DNA of 64,000 bases from Hyphomonas jannaschiana VP2 (GCF_000685215.1 NZ_ARYJ01000001.1:310001-374000), one strand, 5' to 3'. Shown: positions 33,319 through 43,516, numbered from the stretch's first letter. The notes: generated by a model not told the origin, from the letters alone. Translations and numbers: made by a program.

Positions 33319-34416
33319 ATGAAACACACTTTGATCGCGGCCATCGCCGCAACCCTTATTGCGTCCGGCTGCAGCGCCGGGCACGCCGGTCCGGACACGA
33401 CCGCCGAAACGCAAGGCCGCACGCAGGTCCTCGCCGAGGGCACCGCCGCCCTGCTGGAGGAGCTGGACTTTTCCGGAACGCTCCTCGTCAGCCGGGATGG
33501 TGACATCCTGCTGCGCGAGGCGGTCACCCCGCCTTCGCTGGACACGTCAGACCGCGTAACCCCCGCAACCCGTTTCCCCATCGCCTCCATGACCAAGAGT
33601 TTCACTGCCGCCCTGGTGCTGAAACTTGTCGATGAGGGAAAGCTGAGCCTCGACCAGACCCTGGCTGACCTGCTGCCGGACTTCGACGCCCCCTATGCCG
33701 GGGACGTCACACTCCGCCACCTGCTGCAGAACCGGTCCGGCATTCCGCACTATATCGATATTCCCGGCTGGTTCGATAATGACGTGAAACGCGCCTTCAC
33801 CGAGGACAGTTTCCTGTCCACCCTGGCGCAGCTGGAACTGAAATTCCCGCCCGGCAGCGATTATCTGTACTCGAACGTAAACTATTACCTGCTCGCCAAA
33901 GTGATCGACAGCTATTCGGGCATGGATTACGAGACCTGGCTGCAGACGCAGATCCTGGACCCGCTCGGCATGGATGCGACGAGCCAGCTCTATGACGGCG
34001 CAGATGACCTCGCTGTGAACTATCTGAAGAATGATGACGGCTCCTACGACGTCATCCCCGTCGTGAACCCGGTCCTGTTTCGCGGCACGGCCTCGATGGT
34101 CTCCACGGTCGACGACCTGCAAGCCTGGGGCGAAGCCATCATCAATGGCGAGATATATTCCGAGACGGCCGCGGCAGAGGCTTTCAATGCCGACACGCCG
34201 ATGGCCTGGAACGTGGCGGAACTCCCGGCTGACGACGGCCAGACCACTGGCGTCATTTTCTATAATGGCCGCCTGATCGGGTATCTCAGCCTGATCCTGT
34301 TATTGCCGGAAGAAGACGGTGTGATCGTCGTCCTCAACAACAACACGGCCGGCTATGAGAACATGCTGGGCCTGGCGACCGAACTGGCCGCAGACTATTT
34401 CGGAGACGCGGACTAG
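33319..34416 (+). CDS. beta-lactamase-related serine hydrolase (lipoprotein)
   Basis: The 365-residue protein has a lipoprotein signal (IAATLIASGC, Cys about 15) and the class-C beta-lactamase/DD-peptidase fold: nucleophile SxxK in PIASMTKSFTAAL (about residues 91-103) and YxN in DYLYSNVNYYLL. The third motif (KTG or HxG) is not clear. Members include esterases and D-aminopeptidases as well as beta-lactamases, so no antibiotic role should be assumed. It is the last of three consecutive exported hydrolase genes and overlaps apbC tail to tail by 4 bp. Confidence 0.87.
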   Translation: MKHTLIAAIAATLIASGCSAGHAGPDTTAETQGRTQVLAEGTAALLEELDFSGTLLVSRDGDILLREAVTPPSLDTSDRVTPATRFPIASMTKSFTAALVLKLVDEGKLSLDQTLADLLPDFDAPYAGDVTLRHLLQNRSGIPHYIDIPGWFDNDVKRAFTEDSFLSTLAQLELKFPPGSDYLYSNVNYYLLAKVIDSYSGMDYETWLQTQILDPLGMDATSQLYDGADDLAVNYLKNDDGSYDVIPVVNPVLFRGTASMVSTVDDLQAWGEAIINGEIYSETAAAEAFNADTPMAWNVAELPADDGQTTGVIFYNGRLIGYLSLILLLPEEDGVIVVLNNNTAGYENMLGLATELAADYFGDAD

Positions 34417-35627
34417 TCCTCGAACACGATTTCCGGCGGCGCCTTGGTTTCCAGCGTGTCGAGGCCGATGGCGACCTTGCGGGCCAGTTCGTGGAACGCC
34501 TTCGCGGTTTCCTCATCGCCGATGGCCGCGGGCACGCCGGTGTCACCGCCTTCGCGGATGGCCTGCAGCATCGGCACTTCGGCGAGCAGCGGCAGGCCGA
34601 GCGCGTCGGCCATGCGTTTGCCGCCGCCATGGCCCATCAGGTAATGCTTGTTGCCGGCCGGGTCCTGGAAATAGCTCATCGTTTCGACAAGGCCGATCAC
34701 CGGTACGGCGGTCTTGGTGAACATGGCCGCGCCCCGGCGTACATCCGCCAGGGCCACTTCCTGCGGCGTCGTCACGATCAGCGCGGCGGTCACCGGCACT
34801 TTCTGGGCGATGGTCAGCTGCGCATCGCCCGTGCCCGGCGGCGTGTCGATGACCAGCACGTCCAGCGGGTCTTCCGGCGTGCCCCATTCGGCATCGTTCA
34901 GCATCTGCGTGATCGCCGACATGACGATCGGCCCCCGCCAGATCATCGGCGCGTCCGGATCAGAGAGGTAACCGATGGAGAGCGTCTTCATCCCGTGCGC
35001 CTCGACCGGCACCAGTTTCTTGTTGGCTGAGCCCTTCGGCTCCGCTCCCTGCGTGCCCAGCATGGTGGGAATCGAAGGCCCGTAGATGTCCGCGTCCAGC
35101 AGGCCGACCTTCATGCCCGTCTTGGCGAGGGCGGCAGCGAGGTTCACCGAAACGGTGGACTTGCCGACCCCGCCCTTGGCGCTGGCGACGACCAGAATGC
35201 GGGAGATGCCGGGAATTTTCGCGACGCTCCCCTGCTGGCGCTGTGGGGCGCCCTGCTGCATCGCCTCATCCGACAGACGGGCGCCTTTCTGCACGCGGCG
35301 CGGCGACGGGGTGAGATTCAGCAGCTCTGTCCGGCCTTTTGACCCTGCAGGGGCGTGGTTGTGCGTATGGGCCGGTGCGGCGCCCTGTTTGCGTTCCGCC
35401 GTCAGCACGGTGGAGACGGTTTTGATCCCCGGTACGAGGCCCGCCTTGCCTTCGGCGTCCATCCGCAGGGCCTCCGCCACTGCAGTATCAGCAGGATCCG
35501 CCTCGATCACCAGCACGGCCCGGCCGGTCTCGTCGACGCTGACAGACTCCAGCCAGGGCGGGCTGCCGAGTGCCTTCACGATGGCATCCGCCTGTTTTTG
35601 CCGGGTTTTCCCTTTGGAACCGAACAT
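34413..35627 (-). CDS. apbC: Mrp/NBP35-family iron-sulfur carrier ATPase
   Basis: ApbC/Mrp carries Fe-S clusters for transfer to apo-proteins. The 404-residue protein has an N-terminal MIP18-like domain, a charged linker, then the P-loop domain with the deviant Walker A VASAKGGVGKSTVSVNLA (about residues 147-164) and LDVLVIDTPPGTGDAQL. The CxxC that usually binds the bridging cluster (after 'ENMSYF') is absent: here the segment reads ETMSYFQDPAGNKHYLMGHGGG. Cys-less forms occur in other alphaproteobacteria. It is divergent from hflK. Confidence 0.92.
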   Translation of the reverse strand: MFGSKGKTRQKQADAIVKALGSPPWLESVSVDETGRAVLVIEADPADTAVAEALRMDAEGKAGLVPGIKTVSTVLTAERKQGAAPAHTHNHAPAGSKGRTELLNLTPSPRRVQKGARLSDEAMQQGAPQRQQGSVAKIPGISRILVVASAKGGVGKSTVSVNLAAALAKTGMKVGLLDADIYGPSIPTMLGTQGAEPKGSANKKLVPVEAHGMKTLSIGYLSDPDAPMIWRGPIVMSAITQMLNDAEWGTPEDPLDVLVIDTPPGTGDAQLTIAQKVPVTAALIVTTPQEVALADVRRGAAMFTKTAVPVIGLVETMSYFQDPAGNKHYLMGHGGGKRMADALGLPLLAEVPMLQAIREGGDTGVPAAIGDEETAKAFHELARKVAIGLDTLETKAPPEIVFED

Positions 35628-35722
35628 GACCGCGACCCTCTATCCCTTGATGCCCCTCAAAAGGGCATGCATCTATTAGCAAAGCACCTATATGGAAGCG
35701 AACACGCGCAACAGGAGGGGCC

Positions 35723-36826
35723 ATGCCCTGGGATGATAAAACAAAAGGTAGCGGCCCTTGGGGCGGCGGAGGCGGCGACAACGGAGGCGGTGACGGAAAC
35801 TCCCCGTGGAAGCGCCCGTCCGGCGGCAGTGGTGGCGGGGGTGACCTCGAAGACCAGATGCGCCGCATGCAGGAACGTTTCCGCCAGCGCGGCAATGGCG
35901 GCGGCGGCGGCCGGCGTCGCGGCGGCGGCTCGGGCCCGAATTTCGGCCCGCTCGGCATCCTTGTCATCGCCGGTATTGCGCTGCTGGCCTGGCTGTTCAC
36001 CGGCGTTGTCGTCGTGGACGAAGGCTCGCGCGCCGCTGTGTTCCGTTTCGGCCAGTGGCAGACGAACTTCACGCCCGGCCTGCACTTCCACCTGCCCGCC
36101 CCGATCGAGACGCATGTCATCATGCCATCCGAGAAACAGCAGGAAACCCAGATCGGCAACAATTCCAATGAAGCCCTGATGCTGACCGGCGACGAGAACA
36201 TCGTCGATGTCCGTTTCCGCGTCTTCTGGTTCTACGATCCGGCCAATCCGGAAAACTTCATCCTCAACGTGGATGGCGGCAGCGAGCTGCTGAAAGCCTC
36301 CGCCGAGAGCGTGATGCGCGAAGTGGTCGGCAAGTCGAAGCTCGACGATGTCATCACCACGGGCCGGACCACGATCTCCGAACAGGTGAAGACCCAGCTG
36401 CAGGCCCTGATGAACGACTATCGCGCCGGTATCCAGGTGCAGAACGTCGAGATCCAGGAAGCGGCCGCCCCTGCGCAGGTGCGCCAGGCCTTTATCGACG
36501 TGGTCAATGCCGGCCAGGATGCCGAGAAAACCATCCAGGAAGCCAACAAGTACGCCAACGACATCATCCCGCGTGCAGAAGGCCAGGCCCTTCAGGTGAT
36601 CCAGAACGCCGAGGCCTATCGCGAGCAGGTGATCGCCAACTCGACCGGTGAAGCGGCCCGCTTCAATTCCATTCTCGACGAATACCGCAAGGCACCGCAG
36701 GTGACCCGCGAGCGGATGTATCTCGAGACGATGGAACGCGTGCTGGGTAACACCGACAAGGTGATCCTCGATTCCGACTCCGGCGCGGTGCCATACCTGC
36801 CGGTCAACCCCAACCGCAATCAATAG
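35723..36826 (+). CDS. hflK: HflK, SPFH-domain membrane protease regulator
   Basis: HflK pairs with HflC in the membrane complex that modulates FtsH. The 367-residue protein has a long Gly-rich N-terminus (GSGPWGGGGGDNGGG...), one membrane helix (LGILVIAGIALLAWLFTGVVV, about 74-94), the SPFH/band-7 domain starting VDEGSRAAVFRFGQW, and a long helical region AGQDAEKTIQEANKYAND. AGGAGG precedes the ATG. hflC follows after 11 bp, then DUF2065 and degP, a classic alphaproteobacterial quality-control operon. Confidence 0.97.
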   Translation: MPWDDKTKGSGPWGGGGGDNGGGDGNSPWKRPSGGSGGGGDLEDQMRRMQERFRQRGNGGGGGRRRGGGSGPNFGPLGILVIAGIALLAWLFTGVVVVDEGSRAAVFRFGQWQTNFTPGLHFHLPAPIETHVIMPSEKQQETQIGNNSNEALMLTGDENIVDVRFRVFWFYDPANPENFILNVDGGSELLKASAESVMREVVGKSKLDDVITTGRTTISEQVKTQLQALMNDYRAGIQVQNVEIQEAAAPAQVRQAFIDVVNAGQDAEKTIQEANKYANDIIPRAEGQALQVIQNAEAYREQVIANSTGEAARFNSILDEYRKAPQVTRERMYLETMERVLGNTDKVILDSDSGAVPYLPVNPNRNQ

Positions 36827-36837
36827 GAGCGAACATC

Positions 36838-37731
36838 ATGCGTGGACTTGGTATTGTCGCCCTTATCATCGCCGCCGGGGTTCTGATCGTCGGCATGAAC
36901 AGCTTTTTCATCGTCAACCAGACCGAACAGGCGCTCGTCCTGCAGGTGGGTAAGGCGCAGGCTGCCTATAACGCCCCCGGGCAGAACCAGGCCGGCCTGA
37001 AAGTCAAAATGCCGTTCATCCAGAACGTCATCAAATATGACCGCCGGAACATCGGTCTCGACATTCCGAACATCGAAGTCCTGGCCTCCAACCAGGAACA
37101 GCTGATCGTGGACGCCTTCGTGCGTTACCAGATCTCCGATCCGCTGGCCTTCTACCAGCGCCTGCAGACGCAGCGCGTGGCCGAGAACCAGCTGTCGCAG
37201 TTCACCAACACGGCCATCCGGAACGCGCTGGCCAACAAGCTGCCCGAAGAGATCATCTCCGGCCAGCGGGCCACGCTGATGGATGAGATCCGCGAGAACC
37301 TGTCGGACTCCATCGCCGGGCGCGGCATCGACATCATCGATGTACGCATCCGCCGGGCCGACCTGCCGCAGGACGTGTCCGAACGCGTGTTCCGCCGCAT
37401 GGAAGCGGCCCGGAACCAGGAAGCCGAGCTGATCCGCGCCAATGGTGACAAGCAGGCCCAGGCCATCAAGGCCAAGGCCGACCGCGACCGCACCGTGATC
37501 CTCGCCGAAGCGAACCAGAAATCGGAAGAGATCCGCGGTGAAGGCGATGCCAAGCGGAACGAGATCTATGCCAGCGCCTATGGCCGCGATCCGGAATTCT
37601 TCCGCTTCCAGCGCGCCCTGATCGCCTGCGAACAGTCGCTGAAGAAGGGCAATACGCAGATCGTGATCGGCCCGGAAAACCTTGGCCTGTGCGACGAGTT
37701 CATCGCCGCCGCGCGCAAGAACGCCAACTGA
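36838..37731 (+). CDS. hflC: HflC, SPFH-domain membrane protease regulator
   Basis: The 297-residue partner of HflK has an N-terminal anchor (IVALIIAAGVLIVGMNSFFIV), the SPFH domain with VNQTEQALVLQVGKAQ, and a helical tail containing RRMEAARNQEAELIRANGDKQ. Such proteins face the periplasm and form a large cage around FtsH. It lies between hflK and the DUF2065 gene with short gaps, so the operon is continuous. Confidence 0.97.
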   Translation: MRGLGIVALIIAAGVLIVGMNSFFIVNQTEQALVLQVGKAQAAYNAPGQNQAGLKVKMPFIQNVIKYDRRNIGLDIPNIEVLASNQEQLIVDAFVRYQISDPLAFYQRLQTQRVAENQLSQFTNTAIRNALANKLPEEIISGQRATLMDEIRENLSDSIAGRGIDIIDVRIRRADLPQDVSERVFRRMEAARNQEAELIRANGDKQAQAIKAKADRDRTVILAEANQKSEEIRGEGDAKRNEIYASAYGRDPEFFRFQRALIACEQSLKKGNTQIVIGPENLGLCDEFIAAARKNAN

Positions 37732-37751
37732 GCTGAAGGAGTCTTTCAGCC

Positions 37752-37952
37752 ATGACGCTGCCACTGATCCTGCTGGCGGGTGTCGGCATGTGGTTCTTAC
37801 TGGAAGGGGCGGCCTATGCGGTCGCCCCCGACTTCATGCGCCGGCTCGCCGTCCTCGTCACCCAGCTGAGCACGCGGGAGCTGACCATGGCCGGCCTTGG
37901 CGGCGGCGCGGTGGGCATTGTGCTGATCTGGCTTGCAGTTCACTTGGGCTGA
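37752..37952 (+). CDS. DUF2065 small membrane protein
   Basis: This 66-residue protein has two membrane helices (LPLILLAGVGMWFLLEGAAYAV and LTMAGLGGGAVGIVLIWLAVHL) joined by APDFMRRLAVLVTQLSTRE. DUF2065 proteins usually sit just after hflC. Function is unknown; its fixed place suggests a role near the HflKC-FtsH complex. GGAG precedes the ATG by about 8 bases. Confidence 0.9.
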   Translation: MTLPLILLAGVGMWFLLEGAAYAVAPDFMRRLAVLVTQLSTRELTMAGLGGGAVGIVLIWLAVHLG

Positions 37953-38035
37953 ACCTGTTGCACCTTGCCCGCAAAGCGCCATAGTCTGCGGTGAAAATAG
38001 TTTCATATTCCGCCCGCAGAGGAAGCCGAAGTCCC

Positions 38036-39487
<1,452 letters not shown>

Positions 39488-39559
39488 GCCTTTTCTTCCG
39501 CTTTTCAGTCGCATGATCCCGGTCTAGGCTCTTCCCGAGGCGGACAGGGAGGTGGAAAG

Positions 39560-40918
39560 ATGCTGCGCGCACTGATTGTTTTGTGGGGTCTGGCCAGCCT
39601 TGCCTTCGCCGCATCTGCAGAAACCCGCTATGCCCTTCTGATCGGGAACGAAGACTATCCGCCCACCGTCGGCCAGCTCACCCTGCCGCATGAAGACGTG
39701 GAGAACATGCGCGCCGGCCTGATGCAGGCGGGCTTTCCGGCAGAACATATCAAGGTGCTGAGAGATGCCACGCAGACGGACATCAATCTTGCCGTCGCGC
39801 AGCTCTCGTCCGACCTGCGCGCAGCAGGAGAGGACTCCATCGGCTTCTTCTACTATTCCGGCCATGGCGGCTCTGCCGAGTCTGCCGGACAGCGGGCGAA
39901 TTACCTGATCCCGGCCAAATCGCCGATCACGGGCGCCGAACAGCTGCCGATCCTGGGTGTGCCGGTGAACAGTATCGTGGATGCGCTGGCCGCCAGCGAT
40001 GCCAAGGCCATCTTCATCGTCTCCGATGCCTGCCGCAACACGCTGCCTTTCACCTCGTCCAAGGGCGGCGCGGCAGACAAGGGCATGGTCCGTGTCCCGC
40101 GCAAGAAAGGCCTCTATATCGCCTTTGCCACGGCTGACGGAGCAACGACGCCCGATGACGGCCTGTTCTCCCGCGCCCTGTCGAAACGCCTGCCGCAGAA
40201 AGGCCTGTCGGCTGACCGCGCCTTCACCCTCGCCCTGCGCGAAGTCGCTGCTGCCCGGCCCGGCAATGCCATGCCGTTCACGGCAGACGGCCTGACCGAA
40301 GACATCTGTTTTGCGGGGTGCGAACCTGCGCCGACGCCCGCCACCGCAGGCAGCGAAGACCTCGCCTTCCTCACTGCCAAGCGCACGAACACGATCGCCG
40401 GCTGGCTGGAATTCATCGAGGCCTGGCCGCACAGCAGCTTCATCCCCTCCGCGCAGGACGGGATCGTCGACCAGCTCTTCAAAGACACCGAGGAGGCGAA
40501 GTCCTATAACGGCCCATACGACACGCTGAGCGGCCCGCCCGCCCTGCTGGAGGCCGTGCTTCATGGCGGCGAGGTCTCCGCTCAGCGGGATCAGCTGGAG
40601 ATGGCCGCGGTTTTCTTCCGGGTTGCCTGCTTTTCCGGACTCGGCCGGGCCTGCCCGGTTCTGGCAAACGCCATCCAGCAAGGCTACGCCAATGACGAAT
40701 TCCGCAAATCCGATGGCAGTCTGGACTTCGATGCCCGGCGGGAAGCCGAGGTCAGCAGCTATCAAATCGGCTGCGCGCTCGGCGACCGGACGTCCTGCGA
40801 CTGGCTGCGCGGGAACGGTCTGCGCATTCCAGAACCCTGCATGGCCTATGAGGGCGACGAGGCCTACAATTTCTGCGAAGAGAACGAAATCACGCCCGTC
40901 GCTGTCAGCCCGCAGTGA
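39560..40918 (+). CDS. secreted caspase-like (C14) peptidase
   Basis: The 452-residue protein has a signal peptide (LIVLWGLASLAFAASA) and a caspase/metacaspase fold: RYALLIGNEDY, the catalytic His in GFFYYSGHGGSAES (about residue 103) and the catalytic Cys in FIVSDACRNTLP (about residue 160). The C-terminal 200 residues contain paired-Cys, Sel1-like helices (RVACFSGLGRACPVLANA, GCALGDRTSCDWL). Export points to a periplasmic or surface role. GGAGG precedes the ATG. Its stop abuts the exbD stop with no gap. Substrates are unknown. Confidence 0.9.
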   Translation: MLRALIVLWGLASLAFAASAETRYALLIGNEDYPPTVGQLTLPHEDVENMRAGLMQAGFPAEHIKVLRDATQTDINLAVAQLSSDLRAAGEDSIGFFYYSGHGGSAESAGQRANYLIPAKSPITGAEQLPILGVPVNSIVDALAASDAKAIFIVSDACRNTLPFTSSKGGAADKGMVRVPRKKGLYIAFATADGATTPDDGLFSRALSKRLPQKGLSADRAFTLALREVAAARPGNAMPFTADGLTEDICFAGCEPAPTPATAGSEDLAFLTAKRTNTIAGWLEFIEAWPHSSFIPSAQDGIVDQLFKDTEEAKSYNGPYDTLSGPPALLEAVLHGGEVSAQRDQLEMAAVFFRVACFSGLGRACPVLANAIQQGYANDEFRKSDGSLDFDARREAEVSSYQIGCALGDRTSCDWLRGNGLRIPEPCMAYEGDEAYNFCEENEITPVAVSPQ

Positions 40919-41326
40919 TCAGAGCGCCTCACGCGCCAGCGCGAGACTCACCCCTTCAGTGTACCCGGCTTCATAGGCGGCATCGCGCACCAGCGTGACC
41001 ACGCCGGTCTTCGCTTTCGGGGCCGCTTCGATGGCGACCTGGATGTCCGGCGTTTCGGCTTTGACCCGTTCGATGGCAGCGCGCACGGCGCCGATGTCGG
41101 TCATGCGGCCATTGACGCGGATGGTGCTGTCATCGCCGATCCGGATCAGCATCGCCTTGCCGGAGGACGGCCCCGTGCCGGTTGCCGGCGGCTCCAGCCG
41201 GATCGCCTTTTCCCGGGTGAAGGTTGATGTGACCATGAAGAAAATGAGCAGGATGAAAACCACGTCCAGCATCGGCGTCATCGACACCTCCGCAGTCCCT
41301 GCCCCGGTCCGGTGTCTGCCTCGCAT
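40919..41326 (-). CDS. exbD: ExbD/TolR biopolymer transport protein
   Basis: The 135-residue protein has the ExbD signature: one membrane helix with the proton-path Asp in MTPMLDVVFILLIFFMVTSTF (about residues 16-36) and a periplasmic domain with IRIGDDSTIRVNG. It should energise a TonB-type or related system with an ExbB, but neither exbB nor tonB is next to it, so it is an orphan. GGGAGG precedes the ATG. The 183-bp upstream interval carries a perfect palindrome and a triple repeat, so it is probably regulated on its own. Confidence 0.92.
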   Translation of the reverse strand: MRGRHRTGAGTAEVSMTPMLDVVFILLIFFMVTSTFTREKAIRLEPPATGTGPSSGKAMLIRIGDDSTIRVNGRMTDIGAVRAAIERVKAETPDIQVAIEAAPKAKTGVVTLVRDAAYEAGYTEGVSLALAREAL

Positions 41327-41371
41327 TCTGGCCTCCCTCTTTTTCTGATTTGCGGAAGAATATACACGTGA

Positions 41372-41386
41372 TGTAATGACATTACA
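41372..41386. promoter_or_regulatory. perfect 15-bp palindrome upstream of exbD
   Basis: TGTAATG-A-CATTACA is a perfect inverted repeat 46 bp upstream of the exbD start in AT-rich DNA, a good operator position. I cannot assign the regulator. Confidence 0.6.
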
Positions 41387-41443
41387 ATTTTGAAATGACC
41401 GACCGTTGTTTCAGTGTGCCCCCAGGCGGCGGCGCAGCGTCTG

Positions 41444-41485
41444 TTCACGGTGTTTATATGGTGTATTCACGGTGTTGTTCACGGT
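41444..41485. repeat. three TTCACGGT repeats upstream of exbD
   Basis: TTCACGGT occurs at 41444, 41466 and 41478 (ACCGTGAA on the minus strand), with 22 and 12 bp between starts; the first two copies extend to TTCACGGTGTT. They lie between serB and exbD, upstream of the palindrome with respect to exbD. They could be activator half-sites or a decayed tandem repeat. Confidence 0.45.
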
Positions 41486-41509
41486 CTGAAGCGCCGCTTA
41501 TCCAACACC

Positions 41510-42394
41510 TCAGCCGACGAAGTCCTTCGCCTCATAGCCCTGGAAGAAGAGCGCGGCGCGCAGGTCCGTGTGCTCGATCGCAGCATGCGCTTCGGCGGCC
41601 ACAACGGGCTTCGCATGATAGGCAATGCCGAGACCCGAGGCCTTGATCATGGCGAGATCGTTCGCCCCGTCGCCCATCGCAATCACGTCGTCCCGGCCGA
41701 TCCCTTTGCCGGCGGCAAATTCGTCCAGCGCCGAGAGTTTGGCTTCGCGGCCAAGGATCGGCCGGCCGACCTCCCCGGTCAGCACCTTGCCGTCATCGAT
41801 CAGCGTATTGCCCCGGTGCGTGTGGAAGCCTGCCGCCGCCGCCACGCGGGAGGTGAAATAGGTGAAACCGCCTGAAACCAGTACAGTTTCTGCCCCGTCC
41901 GCTTTCATCGTTTCGACCAGCGTCTTCGCGCCGGGGTTCAGCGTGATGCGCTCCGAATAGGCCTGCTCCAGCGCGTCGAGGCCGAGCCCTTTCAGCATGG
42001 CGACGCGGGTTGTGAGGGCGCCTTCAAAGTCCAGCTCGCCGCGCATGGCACGCTCGGTAATGGCGGAGACTTCGGCTTTGAGCCCCGCAAAATCGGCGAG
42101 CTCATCCAGGCATTCCTGGCCGATGATGGTGGAATCCATGTCCGAGATCAGGAGGCGTTTGCGGCCGCTGTCTGCAGGCAGCACAGCCGTATCGACAGGG
42201 TGCCCCTTGTCGGTCAGCCGGGCCCGCAGACGGGCGGCCTCATCCTGGTCGCCCGGCACCCGCCACTCAAGCGCGACAAGCCCGTCCACGCTGCCAAGCG
42301 AACGCGACGGCGCCACACGCCCAAGCTCAGGCGAGACCTCCGCTTCCAGCTTTGCCGCATCCATTGCAGCGACGGCAACAATCCTCAGGCTCAT
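41510..42394 (-). CDS. serB: phosphoserine phosphatase
   Basis: SerB removes phosphate from phosphoserine in serine synthesis. The 294-residue HAD enzyme has the nucleophile motif LLISDMDSTIIGQECLDELA (about residues 81-100), motif II VLVSGGFTYFTSRVA and motif IV AMGDGANDLAMIKASGLGIAYHAKP. The N-terminal 75 residues are an ACT-like regulatory region. It is divergent from miaA with a 71-bp gap. Confidence 0.96.
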   Translation of the reverse strand: MSLRIVAVAAMDAAKLEAEVSPELGRVAPSRSLGSVDGLVALEWRVPGDQDEAARLRARLTDKGHPVDTAVLPADSGRKRLLISDMDSTIIGQECLDELADFAGLKAEVSAITERAMRGELDFEGALTTRVAMLKGLGLDALEQAYSERITLNPGAKTLVETMKADGAETVLVSGGFTYFTSRVAAAAGFHTHRGNTLIDDGKVLTGEVGRPILGREAKLSALDEFAAGKGIGRDDVIAMGDGANDLAMIKASGLGIAYHAKPVVAAEAHAAIEHTDLRAALFFQGYEAKDFVG

Positions 42395-42465
42395 GGCACA
42401 TTTCCCGGGTTTTCCCGCGTCATCATGGGTTTCCTCTTCGATGACAACCCCTTACCTCTATTGGC

Positions 42466-43416
42466 ATGCATCCGGCCATCCTGATCCACGGCCCCACGGC
42501 CAGCGGCAAGACCGCGCTCGCCATCGAAGTCGCCCGGCGGCTCGACGGAGAAGTGATCAATGCCGATTCCATGCAGGTTTACCGGGACCTGAAAGTCATT
42601 TCCGCCCGTCCGGACGAGGAAGAGATGGCCGGTGTTCCGCATCATCTGTTCGGGCATGTGAACGCCGCCGAACGCTATTCCACCGGCCAGTGGCTGGAAG
42701 AGGCCCGCGCCAAGATCCGCGTGCTCCAGAAGAAGAACAAGCGCGCCGTCATCGTTGGCGGTACCGGGCTGTACCTGCTGGCGCTGACGCAGGGCCTCTC
42801 GGCCATTCCGCCTGTGCCGGAAGACATCCGCGCCGAAGTCCGCGACATTGCCGAAGCCGAAGGTGCCGAAGGCCTGCGCGCCCGGCTTGCCCCGCACGAT
42901 GCGGAAACGGCGGAGCGCCTCGGCACCGGCGACAGGCAACGCCTCGCGCGCGCCTATGAGGTCTGGCTGGCGACGGGCCGGCCCATCACGGACTTCCATA
43001 ATGAGCGCCAGCCCCCTGTCCTGCTGGACCGGGAATGGATGGGCTTTGCCCTGACCCCGCCGCGCGCCAAGCTCTACGCAAAGATCGACCGGCGCTTCGA
43101 AGGCATGCTGATGCAGGGCGCGATGGCCGAGGCCCGGGCGCTGATCGAACGGGGGCTGGACCCCGAACTGCCTGCCATGAAAGCCCATGGCATGCCCTGG
43201 CTGGCTGCGTTTGCCCGCGGCGAGATCAGCGCCGAGTTTGCCGCCGAGAACGCAAAACGCGACACACGGCGCTATGCAAAGAGGCAATTCACGTGGATTG
43301 GCAGGCAATTCCCGTTCTGGCCGAGAATTCCGGGCACCGAAATGAGCGACCGCATGAGGGTTATTCTTGCCCTCTATAGGGAGATTGACAGGGAGATGGA
43401 GGCAGATTATTCCTAG
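42466..43416 (+). CDS. miaA: tRNA dimethylallyltransferase
   Basis: MiaA prenylates A37 of UNN-reading tRNAs. The 316-residue protein has the P-loop ILIHGPTASGKTALAIEVA at the start, then DGEVINADSMQVYRDLKVISARP, GVPHHLFGHV and VGGTGLYLLALTQGL, and the C-terminal RRYAKRQFTW tRNA-binding segment. It ends 24 bp before the ilv leader peptide, and the ilv promoter overlaps its last codons. Confidence 0.97.
   Translation: MHPAILIHGPTASGKTALAIEVARRLDGEVINADSMQVYRDLKVISARPDEEEMAGVPHHLFGHVNAAERYSTGQWLEEARAKIRVLQKKNKRAVIVGGTGLYLLALTQGLSAIPPVPEDIRAEVRDIAEAEGAEGLRARLAPHDAETAERLGTGDRQRLARAYEVWLATGRPITDFHNERQPPVLLDREWMGFALTPPRAKLYAKIDRRFEGMLMQGAMAEARALIERGLDPELPAMKAHGMPWLAAFARGEISAEFAAENAKRDTRRYAKRQFTWIGRQFPFWPRIPGTEMSDRMRVILALYREIDREMEADYS
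43385..43413 (+). promoter_or_regulatory. candidate promoter of the ilv operon
   Basis: TTGACA at 43385-43390 (perfect -35) and TATTCC at 43408-43413 are separated by 17 bp and lie inside the last codons of miaA. Transcription would start near 43420, just before the GGAGG and the leader peptide. Confidence 0.65.
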
Positions 43417-43440
43417 CCCCCGTCGTTGGAGGAAACGCAC

Positions 43441-43479
43441 GTGCGCATGTCAGAGGTACTCGTAATTAGGCACCCGTAG
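43441..43479 (+). CDS. ilvL: ilv operon leader peptide (12 aa)
   Basis: A GTG at 43441, with GGAGG 8 bases upstream, opens MRMSEVLVIRHP followed by TAG. The run Val-Leu-Val-Ile covers all three branched-chain amino acids and lies before a hairpin and a true terminator, ahead of ilvB. This is the usual plan of branched-chain amino-acid attenuation. An in-frame ATG at 43447 would give a 10-residue peptide, but it is too far from the ribosome site. Confidence 0.85.
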   Translation: MRMSEVLVIRHP

Positions 43480-43508
43480 CCGGAGTTCATCAGAACCGGT
43501 TGCGGGTG
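43471..43508 (+). promoter_or_regulatory. ilv leader 1:2 hairpin
   Basis: CACCCG (43471-43476) pairs with CGGGTG (43503-43508), and inside it CCGG (43480-43483) pairs with CCGG (43496-43499), with TTC/GAA continuing the inner stem. It starts within the last leader codons, the place of the pause hairpin in classic attenuators. Confidence 0.6.
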
Positions 43509-43516
43509 TGCGCACA

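Noticed and set aside
33319-34416. antibiotic-resistance beta-lactamase
   Set aside because: Only SxxK and YxN are clear, and the third active-site motif is not recognisable. The broad serine-hydrolase family contains many esterases and peptidases.
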